A stretch of 64,000 nucleotides of DNA. It comes from JBQTKD01 sp052386455. Its GTDB lineage: Bacteria; Actinomycetota; Actinomycetes; Sporichthyales; Sporichthyaceae. This document shows positions 8,592 to 19,540 of the stretch, piece after piece. Both the position numbers and the translations under genes were made by a program. The notes beneath the pieces were generated by a model that did no database searches, was not told the origin of the DNA, and saw only the letters and a program-made list of their open reading frames with translations. Location: the NCBI GenBank assembly GCA_052386455.1, contig JBQTKD010000051.1, positions 1 through 64,000 on the forward strand, read 5' to 3'. Numbering within the stretch: the stretch's first letter is position 1; the number at the start of each line of letters is the position of its first letter.

Positions 8592-10136
8592 GTGGGACAG
8601 ACGCGCAATGGCAGGGCAGAGGACGAGTCGGGCAGTGTCGATGGGCCGGCTCGCAAGCTCGCCGGCCACATTCCGAGCTTCGAGCTGATTCCGCTCGAGG
8701 ACGAGGCCGACGCCTCGCTGTTCGACTTCGGGCCGAACCTGGCGCGCCCTGCCGGTGCGCCGGTGGCCGCCACCCCGCCGTGGCTGGCAGAGGACGAGCC
8801 CACCGCCGGCGAGGACGAGGGCGAGGGTCGCCGTTCGCGGCGCCGCGCCGCCGCCGGCGTTCCGCGCGCCCGCCGGCACCGCCGCCCCGAGGAGGCCGCC
8901 GAGGTCGAGGCTGCGCAAGCGCCTGCCGCCGCGCCCGCCGCACGGCTGTTCGACGAGCCGGTGGACGACACCGCCGAGGTCGACGACACCGCCGAGGTCG
9001 ACGTCTCCGCGGTGATCGCGGCCGAGACGGTCGCCGAGCGCGCCCGCAGGGCGCGGGCCGGCGCCGGACGCGAGGTGCCGACGCAGGCCGAGCGTCGCCC
9101 GGCCGCTCCGCCCGTCACGATCCTGAAGCCGTTCCCCGCGCAGGGTGCACGGCCCGCGCAGCCCGCCAAGCCGGGGCGTCCCGCCCCGCCGCAGGCGAAG
9201 CCCAGCGTGCCCGCGCCGGCAAGTGTCGCGCCTCGCCCGCAGCGGAACAAGTGGATCGCGGCGCTGATGGTCGCCGCGGCGATCGGCGGCGCCGGCTTGG
9301 CCTACCAGCTCGGCGGCGGGTGGTCCAACGGATCGTCGAGCAGCCCGACCGTGGCGCTCGCGGGCTCGGTGCTCGAGGCCCGCGACTGGGTGGAGGACAA
9401 CATCGGCGAGAAGGCGACCGTGCTCGCGCCGGCGTCCTTCGCCGCCGGGCTGAAGGCCGTCGGCTTCGACTCCGCGCAGGTCCGTCCGTACCCCGACATG
9501 CCGTCGGGTTCCGGCCCGAAGCCCGACTGGCGCTGCTGCAACGTGCTTGTGGTCACCGCCCCGGCCGACTCCGAGGTTCGTTCCGGCATGCCGAACGCCC
9601 TGCAGAACTCCTACGACCGGTCCCGTCTGCTGGCCACCTTCGCCGGCGGTGGCACCGTCACCGAGATCCGCCAGGTGCTCGACGGAACGCCCGCCGAGGT
9701 GCAGGAGGGCATCGAGACCGAGCAGGCCGCGCGGGTCGCGGCCGGCAAGGAGATCGTCGGCATCGAGCGCATCAAGCTCACCGGCGCCGCCAAGGCGGAC
9801 CTGCTCGCCGGCAAGGTCGACTCCCGGGTGATGCTCGCGCTCGTCGGGATGTCCCGCGAGGTCGACGTGCGGGTGCTCGACTTCGTCGCCGACGACGCCG
9901 ACCGCGCCGCCGGGGCCGCCAAGCGCGGAATGCGCATCGATCGGCTGGGCGGCGAGGAGATCAACGCGGGCAGCGTGATCTACGGCAAGGCGTTCGACTT
10001 CCTCGACGTGCAGGTGGACCCGTACCGGCCGATGAGCGTCGAGTTGGCGGACGCCGAGGGCAAGACGCCGATCCTCGAGGTCCGCTACGACGCCCCTGGC
10101 GCGCTGGGCCTGATCACGCCCCGCGGCGAGGAGTAG
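8592..10136 (+). CDS. Single-pass membrane protein with long acidic/proline-rich cytoplasmic tail
   Basis: I do not recognise the family. The 514-aa protein has about 220 cytoplasmic residues of low complexity, including an acidic stretch and a short tandem repeat DDTAEVDDTAEVD (125-137). A membrane segment at about 221-241 (WIAALMVAAAIGGAGLAYQL) follows, then an extracellular domain of about 270 residues. That domain has two adjacent cysteines (315-316) and looks folded (VTAPADSEVRSG, SRLLATFAGGG). The start is GTG with a G-rich stretch upstream. It lies between purH and folD but reads as a separate unit. A role at the envelope is inference from topology only. Confidence 0.75.
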   Translation: MGQTRNGRAEDESGSVDGPARKLAGHIPSFELIPLEDEADASLFDFGPNLARPAGAPVAATPPWLAEDEPTAGEDEGEGRRSRRRAAAGVPRARRHRRPEEAAEVEAAQAPAAAPAARLFDEPVDDTAEVDDTAEVDVSAVIAAETVAERARRARAGAGREVPTQAERRPAAPPVTILKPFPAQGARPAQPAKPGRPAPPQAKPSVPAPASVAPRPQRNKWIAALMVAAAIGGAGLAYQLGGGWSNGSSSSPTVALAGSVLEARDWVEDNIGEKATVLAPASFAAGLKAVGFDSAQVRPYPDMPSGSGPKPDWRCCNVLVVTAPADSEVRSGMPNALQNSYDRSRLLATFAGGGTVTEIRQVLDGTPAEVQEGIETEQAARVAAGKEIVGIERIKLTGAAKADLLAGKVDSRVMLALVGMSREVDVRVLDFVADDADRAAGAAKRGMRIDRLGGEEINAGSVIYGKAFDFLDVQVDPYRPMSVELADAEGKTPILEVRYDAPGALGLITPRGEE

Positions 10137-10167
10137 CGCGATGCGCCCGGTCTGAAAGACTGGGCGC

Positions 10168-11016
10168 ATGACGGCACAGATCCTCGACGGCAAGGCCACC
10201 GCGGCGGCAATCCGCTCCGAACTGCGGGAGCGGGTGGCGAAACTTGCCGAGCGTGGGATCGTGCCCGGGCTCGGTACCGTCCTCGTCGGCGACGACCCGG
10301 GCAGTCACTCCTACGTGGCCGGCAAGCACCGGGACTGCGCGGAGATCGGCATTGCCAGCATCCGCCGGGACCTGCCCGCGACCGCCACGCAGGCCGAGGT
10401 CGAACAGGCGGTGGCCGAGCTCAACGCGGACCCGGCGTGTACCGGGTTCATCGTGCAGCTGCCGCTGCCCAAGGGGCTGGACGCGAACCGAGTGCTCGGC
10501 CTGATCGACCCGGCCAAGGACGCCGACGGTCTGCACCCGGTGAACCTCGGCAAGTTGGTGCTGGGCGATCCCGCGCCCCTGCCGTGCACTCCGCGCGGCA
10601 TCGTCGATTTGCTGACGCGGTATCAGATTCCTTTGAACGGCGCCGAAGTCGCGGTCGTCGGACGCGGAGTCACCGTCGGCCGCCCGCTCGGGCTGCTGCT
10701 CACCCGCCGTGCGGAGAACGCGACCGTCACGCTCTGCCACACGGGCACGCGGGACCTGGGCGCGCACACGAGCCGGGCGGACATCGTCGTGGCCGCCGCC
10801 GGCGTACGCGGGCTGATCACCGCGGACATGGTCAAGCCCGGCGCCGTCGTCCTGGACGTCGGAACGTCCCGCGGCGATGACGGCAAGCTCGTCGGCGACG
10901 TCGATCCGAAGGTGTTCGAGGTCGCCGGGTGGATCGCTCCGATGCCCGGCGGCGTCGGGCCGATGACGCGGGCGATGTTGGTGGACAACGTGGTGCTGGC
11001 GGCCGAGCGAGCTTGA
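10168..11016 (+). CDS. folD: Methylenetetrahydrofolate dehydrogenase / cyclohydrolase
   Basis: Interconverts 5,10-methylene- and 10-formyl-tetrahydrofolate with NADP and so supplies the formyl donor used by PurN and PurH. The 282-aa protein has normal length, with SHSYVAGKHRDC around the catalytic Lys, the VGRGVTVGRPLGLLL nucleotide-binding loop and the C-terminal PGGVGPMTRAML signature. ATG 10168. Downstream lies a DUF3017 gene, a pairing typical of actinobacteria. Confidence 0.96.
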   Translation: MTAQILDGKATAAAIRSELRERVAKLAERGIVPGLGTVLVGDDPGSHSYVAGKHRDCAEIGIASIRRDLPATATQAEVEQAVAELNADPACTGFIVQLPLPKGLDANRVLGLIDPAKDADGLHPVNLGKLVLGDPAPLPCTPRGIVDLLTRYQIPLNGAEVAVVGRGVTVGRPLGLLLTRRAENATVTLCHTGTRDLGAHTSRADIVVAAAGVRGLITADMVKPGAVVLDVGTSRGDDGKLVGDVDPKVFEVAGWIAPMPGGVGPMTRAMLVDNVVLAAERA

Positions 11017-11065
11017 CGAGCGAGGAACGAGTGAGGATCGCGAGCGATATGGGCAGAGCGCGGCA

Positions 11066-11344
11066 GTGAAGCGAGCGGTCCAGGTCGTGGTGAAGCAGTG
11101 GCCGCTGGTCCTGGTGCTCACGGTGTGCATGGTCGGCCTGATGGTCGTGCTGTCCAACCACTTCCGGCGCGGCACGGTGCTCTTCGCTGGGGGCCTGGTG
11201 CTCGCCGCGGCCCTGCGCGCGGTGCTCCCGGCGCCCGCCGCGGGGCTGCTCGTGGTGCGCAATCGCCTGCTCGACGTGTTGACACTGGGGGCGCTGGGAC
11301 TGGGCGTTCTGCTCACCGCCCTGGTGGTTCCGCCACCTTCCTAA
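11066..11344 (+). CDS. DUF3017 small membrane protein
   Basis: The 92-aa protein has three hydrophobic segments (WPLVLVLTVCMVGLMVVL; a second around residues 40-62; LLDVLTLGALGLGVLLTALV). It matches the DUF3017 proteins that sit directly downstream of folD in many actinobacteria. Function unknown. The gap to folD is 49 nt and contains an unusual run of GAGCGA-like units (11016-11050). The start is GTG at 11066. Confidence 0.85.
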   Translation: MKRAVQVVVKQWPLVLVLTVCMVGLMVVLSNHFRRGTVLFAGGLVLAAALRAVLPAPAAGLLVVRNRLLDVLTLGALGLGVLLTALVVPPPS

Positions 11345-11424
11345 CCGGGTATCTTGATGCCGAGATATTCCCGAGGCTTGCCGAGGGAACCGGATAACAC
11401 TGTTCGTGGTGAAGGGGTAATGGG

Positions 11425-12381
11425 ATGGCGCGCAAGGGCAAGGTCACGGTCGTCGGAGCCGGTTTCTACGGTTCCACCACGGCGCTGCGCCTGGCGGAGT
11501 ACGACATCTTCGAAGAGGTCGTGCTGACCGACATCCTCGAGGGCAAGGGCGAAGGCCTGGCTCTCGACATGAACCAGTCGCGGCCGATCGAGGGCTTCGA
11601 GACCAAGCTGACCGGCGCCACCACCACCGCGGACGGCGGCGGCTACGAGAAGACCGCGGGCTCCGACATCGTCGTGATCACCGCCGGCCTCCCGCGCAAG
11701 CCGGGCATGAGCCGCATGGACCTCATCGAGGTCAACGCGGGCATCGTCCGCGGCGTCGCGGAGAACATCGTCAAGCACTCACCCGACGCCGTCATCGTCG
11801 TCGTCTCGAACCCGCTCGACGAGATGACCGCGCTGACTCAGCTCGCGTCGGGACTGCCGAAGAACAAGGTCATCGGCCAGGCGGGCATGCTCGACACCGC
11901 CCGCTTCACGAACTTCGTCGCGGAGAAGCTCGGCGTCGAGGTCGGCTCGGTCACCACCCTGACCCTCGGCTCGCACGGCGACACGATGGTCCCGGTTCCG
12001 TCCGCCTGCTCCGTCGACGGCAAGCCGCTCGCGGACCTGCTCTCCGCCGAGGAGATCGAGGACCTCGTCGTCCGCACCCGCAACGGTGGCGCGGAGGTCG
12101 TCGCGCTGCTCAAGACCGGCTCGGCGTACTACGCCCCGTCCGCCGCCGCGGCCCGCATGGTCAAGGCCATCGCGACGGACTCCGGCGCGGTCATGCCGGT
12201 CTGCTGCTGGGTCGACGGCGAGTACGGCATCTCGGGCGTCTACCTCGGCGTCGAGGCCGAGCTCGGAGCCGGCGGCATCAAGAAGGTCGTCGAGCGCGAC
12301 CTCACCGCGGCCGAGCTCGCCGACCTCAAGAACGCCGCCGAGGCCGTCCGCGCCAAGCAGGGCGACGTCGCGAACCTCTAG
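11425..12381 (+). CDS. mdh: Malate dehydrogenase
   Basis: NAD-dependent oxidation of malate to oxaloacetate in the TCA cycle. The 318-aa protein has the Rossmann loop GAGFYGSTTA, the mobile-loop arginines in GLPRKPGMSRMD and the catalytic His in GSHGDTMVPV. It belongs to the LDH-like malate dehydrogenase group. ATG 11425 has AAGGGG about 10 nt upstream. A long hairpin between it and convergent icd at 12391-12438 probably terminates both genes. Confidence 0.95.
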   Translation: MARKGKVTVVGAGFYGSTTALRLAEYDIFEEVVLTDILEGKGEGLALDMNQSRPIEGFETKLTGATTTADGGGYEKTAGSDIVVITAGLPRKPGMSRMDLIEVNAGIVRGVAENIVKHSPDAVIVVVSNPLDEMTALTQLASGLPKNKVIGQAGMLDTARFTNFVAEKLGVEVGSVTTLTLGSHGDTMVPVPSACSVDGKPLADLLSAEEIEDLVVRTRNGGAEVVALLKTGSAYYAPSAAAARMVKAIATDSGAVMPVCCWVDGEYGISGVYLGVEAELGAGGIKKVVERDLTAAELADLKNAAEAVRAKQGDVANL

Positions 12382-12390
12382 CAAAACCTC

Positions 12391-12438
12391 GGGCGTCCGA
12401 GCGACCGTGAGCCAGGTGCCACGGTTGTTCGGACGCCC
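12391..12438. terminator. Bidirectional terminator between mdh and icd
   Basis: Two 19-nt arms, 12391-12409 and 12420-12438, pair along their whole length with two G-U pairs and a 10-nt loop. The plus side ends in TTGTCGTT and the minus side runs into GAGGTTTTGC, so each strand has a U-rich tail. The arm core GCGTCCGA recurs in five other intergenic hairpins of this window. Confidence 0.8.
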
Positions 12439-12518
12439 TTGTCGTTAAGGCCGACGGCGACCGAACCGCCGGGCCGCAGAGGCCACGGTGGTTGGGACGC
12501 CGCCGTCCGGAGCATCGC

Positions 12519-14729
<2,211 letters not shown>

Positions 14730-14760
14730 GAGTACGGACATCCTCCTGTGCTCGTATTAG

Positions 14761-14772
14761 CTTGACGTCAAG
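14761..14772. promoter_or_regulatory. 12-bp palindrome between icd and trpS
   Basis: CTTGACGTCAAG is a perfect palindrome in the 71-bp gap between the divergent genes. It contains a TTGACG that could act as a -35 element for trpS. It may be an operator for one or both genes, but no further support is visible. Confidence 0.35.
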
Positions 14773-14800
14773 ATACCTCGGGGCTGCAAGAATGCGGGCC

Positions 14801-15814
14801 ATGCCTTCCTCGCGGCCTCGGGTGCTCTCGGGCATCCAGCCCACCGCAGATTCCTTCCACCTCGGCAACTACCTCGGGGCGGTTCGGCAATGGGCGCCGC
14901 TCCAGGACGACTACGAAGTCTTTTTCTTCATCGCCGACCTGCACGCGATCACGGTCGAGACCGACCCCGCGCTGCTGCGGTCGCGGATTCGCCGCTCGGC
15001 CGCCCAGTTGTTGGCGGCGGGGCTCGACCCGGAGCGGTGTGCCCTGTTCGCGCAGAGCCACGTGCCCGAGCACGCGCAGCTCGCGTGGGTCATGAACTGC
15101 CTGACCGGGTTTGGCGAGGCCTCCCGAATGACGCAGTTCAAGGACAAGTCCGCGAAGGGCGGTGCGGACCGCGCCAGCGTCGGCCTGTTCACCTATCCGA
15201 TCCTGCAGGCCGCGGACATCCTGCTCTACCAGCCCGAACTCGTTCCGGTGGGCGAGGACCAGCGCCAGCACCTCGAGTTGACCCGCGACCTCGCGCACCG
15301 CTTCAACCACCGGTACGGGGACACGTTCGTCGTGCCCAAGCCGCACATCCTCAAGTCCACCGCGAAGATCGTCGACCTGCAGGACCCGACGGCGAAAATG
15401 AGCAAGTCCTCGTCTTCGCCGGGCGGCATCATCGAACTACTCGACGACCCCAAGGTCTCGGCCAAGAAAGTGAAGTCGGCCGTCACCGACTCCGGGCGCG
15501 AGGTGTTGTTCGACGTCGAGAACAAGCCCGGCGTCGCGAACCTGCTGACGATCGCCTCCGAGCTCACCGGCACGCCGATCGAGACGCTCGTCGCGTCCTA
15601 CGAGGGACGTGGGTACGGCGATCTGAAGAAGGACGTCGCGGAGGCCGTCGTCGAGTTCACGACTGGCTTTGGCGAACGCACGCGCGCCTATCTCGACGAC
15701 ACCGAGGCGCTCGACGCGGTGCTGGCACGAGGTGCAGAGGCCGCCCGCGCGGTCGCCTCGGAAACCCTGCGCACGGTCTACGACCGTATGGGCTTCGTCG
15801 CGGCGAAGGGCTGA
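14801..15814 (+). CDS. trpS: Tryptophanyl-tRNA synthetase
   Basis: Class I aminoacyl-tRNA synthetase that charges tRNA-Trp. From ATG 14801 it has 337 aa, the usual length. It opens RPRVLSGIQPTADSFHLGNY, which contains the HIGH-type motif, and carries KMSKS in TAKMSKSSSS. An in-frame ATG at 14792 would add three residues; neither start has a good Shine-Dalgarno. The stop is 1 nt from the next gene. Confidence 0.95.
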   Translation: MPSSRPRVLSGIQPTADSFHLGNYLGAVRQWAPLQDDYEVFFFIADLHAITVETDPALLRSRIRRSAAQLLAAGLDPERCALFAQSHVPEHAQLAWVMNCLTGFGEASRMTQFKDKSAKGGADRASVGLFTYPILQAADILLYQPELVPVGEDQRQHLELTRDLAHRFNHRYGDTFVVPKPHILKSTAKIVDLQDPTAKMSKSSSSPGGIIELLDDPKVSAKKVKSAVTDSGREVLFDVENKPGVANLLTIASELTGTPIETLVASYEGRGYGDLKKDVAEAVVEFTTGFGERTRAYLDDTEALDAVLARGAEAARAVASETLRTVYDRMGFVAAKG

Positions 15815-15815
15815 C

Positions 15816-16373
15816 GTGGACGGGGTCGTCGCGGAGCACACGATCGGGGTGGCCATCCCGATCCCGGAGCCGCACGGCCGAGAACTGCAGAACTGGCGCG
15901 AACAGTTCGGCGACCCCCTGGCCCGTCAGATCCCCACGCACATCACGCTGCTGCCCCCGACCGTCGTCCCGGACGAGGCGCTCGCGGACATCGAGGAGCA
16001 CCTCCGCGGCGTGGCCGAGGCGGCACGTGCGTTCACGATCCACCTGCGCGGCACCGGAACGTTCCGGCCGGTCTCGCCGGTCGTGTTCGTGACGCTCGCC
16101 GAGGGCATCGCAGGCTGCGAACTCCTCGAGGCGGACGTGCGCTCGGGCCCGCTTGCGCACCGGCAGCTGGACTTCGCGTACCACCCGCACGTGACCGTCG
16201 CGCACGACGTGCCAGAGACGATGCTCGAGCACGCCTTCGACAAGCTCGCCGGGTACGACGCCAGCTTCGAGGTGTGGGGCTTCAGCCTGTACGCCCACGG
16301 CCTGGACGGGTACTGGCGTCCGCAGCGGGACTTCGCCTTCGGTGGCGTCGTCCCGCAGCCGGATTCCGACTGA
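15816..16373 (+). CDS. 2'-5' RNA ligase / 2H phosphoesterase family protein
   Basis: The 185-aa protein carries two H-x-T-x motifs, HITL in the first half and HVTV in the second, which define the two-histidine phosphoesterase superfamily (LigT/ThpR-like). Members hydrolyse cyclic phosphodiesters on RNA or nucleotides, and the substrate here is unknown. GTG 15816 lies 1 nt after the trpS stop, so the pair is an operon, an order common in actinobacteria. Confidence 0.85.
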   Translation: MDGVVAEHTIGVAIPIPEPHGRELQNWREQFGDPLARQIPTHITLLPPTVVPDEALADIEEHLRGVAEAARAFTIHLRGTGTFRPVSPVVFVTLAEGIAGCELLEADVRSGPLAHRQLDFAYHPHVTVAHDVPETMLEHAFDKLAGYDASFEVWGFSLYAHGLDGYWRPQRDFAFGGVVPQPDSD

Positions 16374-16389
16374 GGGCGCCCCTCGCAAC

Positions 16390-16518
16390 CCCGATAGGCG
16401 GCGCGGACGGCGCCAGCGCGGCCCCTGGCTGCGTTGTCGTCGTCGCCCGCTACTCCGTAGCGGTGCGACCCTCCGCCTTGCCAGGAACCACGCTGATCAC
16501 CGCCCGCATCCGCCTGGG
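16390..16518. repeat. 129-bp dispersed repeat, copy A
   Basis: This stretch aligns without gaps to 18194-18322; about four in five bases match by eye and the core around CCTGGCTGCGTT and TCGTCGTCGCCCGCTACTCC is almost identical. It contains CCTGGC (16424-16429) and GCCAGG (16479-16484) as distant arms, with CGCTAC/GTAGCG as an inner stem. It begins CCCGATAG, like copy B. It fills the gap between the convergent 2H phosphoesterase and carboxypeptidase genes. Confidence 0.75.
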
Positions 16519-16533
16519 GCTGCGAGACGCGCC

Positions 16534-17868
16534 CTAACGCACCGCGCCGAAGCGGCGGTACCGGCGCCGGGTGCGGACGACCCGCGCGGCGGCGAGGCAC
16601 ACGAGGATGCCTACGAGCGCGGAGCCCGCAACGATCGACCAGTTGAAGTCGTCCGCGACGCCGAGCGGCGAGGCCTTCCGCAGCGGCGAGGACGCCGAGG
16701 TCTTGTGCTCCTTGTAGATCTTGGAGTCGATCGGCACGATCGCCGGGGTCAGGTCCTCGACGGAGGTCACGGACACCGAGACGGGGTCGACGAGCTGCCC
16801 GACCGGCGTGACCTTGCCGATGTTCGCGAAACCCCAGTCCAGCAGGGCCTCGGCGCCGGGGAACACCGCACCGCGCGGCGCGCCCATGAGCGTGACGAGG
16901 ACGGTGCGCCCGTCCCGCTCGGCGGCGGCGATCAGGGTGTTCTGCGCGAGGGTCGTGTAGCCGGGCTTGATGCCGATCGCGCCGGCGTAGCTGCCCATCA
17001 GACGGTTCTCGGTCTGGACCGCGAAGTCGCGCGAGTTGTCCTTGGTGGCGGTCGCGGTGCGGTTGCCGGGGAAGGTCCAGCGCGTCGCGCCCGCGTACTT
17101 GCGGAAGTCCTTGCGCGCCAGGCCTTCTCGGCCCCACAGGGCCAGGTCGTAGGCGGAGGCGAACTGGCCGTCCTCGTCCAGGCCGCTGGCGTTCACGACG
17201 GTGGTGTCGTAGGCCTGCAGCCGCTGCGCCTCGGCCTGCATCATGCGCACGCCGCGGGCGAGGTCGCCGTCGGCGCCGGCCTTGGCCAGGCCGTTGGCGG
17301 CGTCGTTGCCCGAGCGCAGGAACAGGGCGTACCAGAGGTCCTCGACCTTGTACGACTGGTCCTTCACCATGCCGACCCGGGTGCCCTCCTGGGCGGTGTC
17401 CTGAAAGTCGGCGGTGTAGTACTCGTTCGCGTCCAGTCGGGGCAGCATCGTGATGCCGAGCAGCGCCTTCAGGGTGCTGGCCGGGCGGCGCTTCCCGTGC
17501 GGGTTCTGGGCCGCGAGGACCTGGCCGGTGGTGGCGTCGGACACCGTCCACGTGGGCGCGGAGATGTTCGGCAGCGGAGTGGCGCCGGCGGGCGCGACCA
17601 ATCCGGTCTCGGCCATGCGCGGTCCACCGACCGGAACGCCGCCGGGCGCGCCCGGCACTGCAGGGGCCACTGCACCCGGCGCTGCGGTGGCCGCGGGCGT
17701 CGGCACGATCGCCGAGAGCGGTCTGCCCAGGGGGTCCGTCTCCAGCGGTGCGGCGCCGGCGGCGACTGCAGCGAGCAGCACGGCCAGAGCGGCGACGGCC
17801 AGCGGGGCGCCGAGGCGCCGCGTCCGATTCCGCCCGGTACGGGTGGGATTGGTGGTGGAGTAGATCAT
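16534..17868 (-). CDS. D-alanyl-D-alanine carboxypeptidase
   Basis: Penicillin-binding protein of the S11 family that trims the terminal D-Ala from peptidoglycan stem peptides. The 444-aa protein has an N-terminal signal/anchor at about 21-40, then a Pro/Ala-rich linker. The serine motif S131-T-L-K134 and SGN at 186-188 follow. The third motif reads K301-P-G where the family usually has K-T-G. A C-terminal membrane segment (about 405-428) is followed by a basic tail. ATG 17868 has no clear Shine-Dalgarno, and the frame stays open upstream into probable non-coding sequence. An SCO4848-like gene lies divergently beside it, as in Streptomyces. Confidence 0.9.
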   Translation of the reverse strand: MIYSTTNPTRTGRNRTRRLGAPLAVAALAVLLAAVAAGAAPLETDPLGRPLSAIVPTPAATAAPGAVAPAVPGAPGGVPVGGPRMAETGLVAPAGATPLPNISAPTWTVSDATTGQVLAAQNPHGKRRPASTLKALLGITMLPRLDANEYYTADFQDTAQEGTRVGMVKDQSYKVEDLWYALFLRSGNDAANGLAKAGADGDLARGVRMMQAEAQRLQAYDTTVVNASGLDEDGQFASAYDLALWGREGLARKDFRKYAGATRWTFPGNRTATATKDNSRDFAVQTENRLMGSYAGAIGIKPGYTTLAQNTLIAAAERDGRTVLVTLMGAPRGAVFPGAEALLDWGFANIGKVTPVGQLVDPVSVSVTSVEDLTPAIVPIDSKIYKEHKTSASSPLRKASPLGVADDFNWSIVAGSALVGILVCLAAARVVRTRRRYRRFGAVR

Positions 17869-17967
17869 GATGGGACAAGCGTAGGTTTCGGCGTACCCCG
17901 CCGATCGGGAAACGGCCCATCTCGCGCAAGGATTGGCCGTTCGGTGGATTCGGCGGGAGGAGTCAAC

Positions 17968-18201
17968 GTGAAGCGAGGTGGGTTCTTCCTCATCGCCGTC
18001 GCGGTGTGGATGGTTTTCACGTGGTCGGTGTTTGCGAAGAACATCTGGTTCGGCGACGCCGCGGACGACGAGAGCACCGGATTCGTCGTCGTGCACTCGG
18101 TGCTGATCGTGACGAACATGCTGATCGCCGTGGCCCTCGTCGGCTTGGGGCGTCACCTGCTCCGTCGTAGCTCCCGAAGGCACGGCGTTCCATCCCGATA
18201 G
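17968..18201 (+). CDS. SCO4848-like small membrane protein
   Basis: The 77-aa protein has two hydrophobic segments, FFLIAVAVWMVFTWSVFAK and a second around residues 41-62. The W-x-x-F-x-K-N-I-W pattern between them is typical of the SCO4848 family next to actinobacterial carboxypeptidase genes. Function unknown. GTG 17968 has GGGAGGAG 5 nt upstream. The last two codons and stop are supplied by the beginning of repeat copy B (CCCGATAG), suggesting the repeat inserted at the gene's end. Confidence 0.8.
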   Translation: MKRGGFFLIAVAVWMVFTWSVFAKNIWFGDAADDESTGFVVVHSVLIVTNMLIAVALVGLGRHLLRRSSRRHGVPSR

Positions 18202-18322
18202 CCGGCGCCGGCGGCGTTCGGACGCCCCCTGGCTGCGTTCTCGTCGTCGCCCGCTACTCCGTAGCGGGCTCCTCCCCCGCCTTGCCAGGAGACGCCCGCT
18301 CCGCCGCCCGCATCCGGCTGGG
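18194..18322. repeat. 129-bp dispersed repeat, copy B
   Basis: Gapless partner of copy A at 16390-16518. The inner palindrome CCCGCTAC/GTAGCGGG around TCC is complete here, whereas copy A has lost the last G. The outer arms are CCTGGC (18229-18234) and GCCAGG (18284-18289). It overlaps the stop codon of the SCO4848-like gene and ends 27 nt before the amidohydrolase start. Confidence 0.75.
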
Positions 18323-18349
18323 ATGGAACGCCGCGCCTAGGCTGAGGCC

Positions 18350-19540
18350 ATGGCGACGCTCGTGGACCTGACCGAGCGGGCGCGCACGTACGACACCGAG
18401 CTGCGAGCGCTTCGCCGCGACCTCCACGCACACCCCGAGCTCGCGCGGGCCGAGGTGCGCACGACTGGGCTGCTGGCCGATCGGCTCGCGGCCGCCGGTC
18501 TCGCTCCGCGTCGCCTGCCGGGCACGGGACTGGTCTGCGACATCGGCTCCGGCCCGGGTCTGGTGGCCCTGCGCGCGGACCTCGACGCGCTGCCGCTGCC
18601 CGATCTCAAGACCGTTCCGTACCGCTCGACGGTCCCCGGCGTCGCGCACGCGTGCGGGCACGACGTGCACGTGGCCGCAGTGCTCGGAGCGGGTCTGGTG
18701 CTCGCCGATCTCGCCGCAGCGGGCGCATTGTCGGGCGCCGTCCGCCTGGTGTTCCAGCCCGCCGAGGAGGTGCTGCCCGGCGGCGCACTCGACGTCATCA
18801 ACGCGGGCGGCATCGAGGGCGTGGACCGCATCCTCGCGCTGCACTGCGATCCACGGCTGCCGGTCGGCCGGGTCGGGCTGCGGGCGGGTCCGATTACCGC
18901 CGCCTCGGACAAGGTCGTCGTCACCTTGACCGGCCCCGGCGGCCATTCGGCGCGGCCGCACCTGACCGCGGACCTGACCTACGCCCTCGGCAAGGTCCTG
19001 ACCGACACCGCCGGGGTGCTCTCGCGGCGAGTGGACCCGCGGGCGGGGCTCAGCCTGGTGTGGGGCCACGTGGCCGCCGGCTCCGCATCGAACGTGATTC
19101 CCCGCGAGGGCGTCGCGACCGGGTCGGTGCGCTGCCTCGACCCGGCCGTGTGGGAGACCGCTCCGGACCTGATCCGCGAGACGATCGCCGCGCTCGTCGC
19201 GCCGTACCGGGTGAGCGCGGAGGTCGAGGTGGTGCGCGGCGTCCCGCCGTGCGACAACGAACGGCAGTCCGTCGCGCTGCTCGCGGCGGCGGCCCGCGAC
19301 GTCCTCGGGCCGGGTGCTGCGGCGAGCACCGAGCAGAGCCTCGGCGGCGAGGACTTCGCCTGGTATCTCTACCGAGTGCCCGGCGCGTTGGCGCGGCTCG
19401 GAGTGGCCTCGCCGGGTACCGAGGGCACCTTCGACCTGCATCAGTCCACGTTCGACGTGGACGAGGACGCGATCGGGGTCGGGGTGCGGCTGCTGGTCGG
19501 AGCCGCGCTGCGGTCCTCGTCGTGGTCGGCCACGTCGTGA
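18350..19540 (+). CDS. M20 family amidohydrolase
   Basis: Metal-dependent amidohydrolase of the IAA-amino-acid/hippurate hydrolase type (396 aa). Visible motifs are LRRDLHAHPELA, the metal-binding HACGHDVHVA, FQPAEE and a GGHSARP segment of the dimerisation lid. Family members cleave N-acyl amino acids, and the substrate here is not predictable. The stop overlaps the cdd start (GTGA), so it is cotranscribed with cytidine deaminase and thymidine phosphorylase. Confidence 0.88.
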   Translation: MATLVDLTERARTYDTELRALRRDLHAHPELARAEVRTTGLLADRLAAAGLAPRRLPGTGLVCDIGSGPGLVALRADLDALPLPDLKTVPYRSTVPGVAHACGHDVHVAAVLGAGLVLADLAAAGALSGAVRLVFQPAEEVLPGGALDVINAGGIEGVDRILALHCDPRLPVGRVGLRAGPITAASDKVVVTLTGPGGHSARPHLTADLTYALGKVLTDTAGVLSRRVDPRAGLSLVWGHVAAGSASNVIPREGVATGSVRCLDPAVWETAPDLIRETIAALVAPYRVSAEVEVVRGVPPCDNERQSVALLAAAARDVLGPGAAASTEQSLGGEDFAWYLYRVPGALARLGVASPGTEGTFDLHQSTFDVDEDAIGVGVRLLVGAALRSSSWSATS

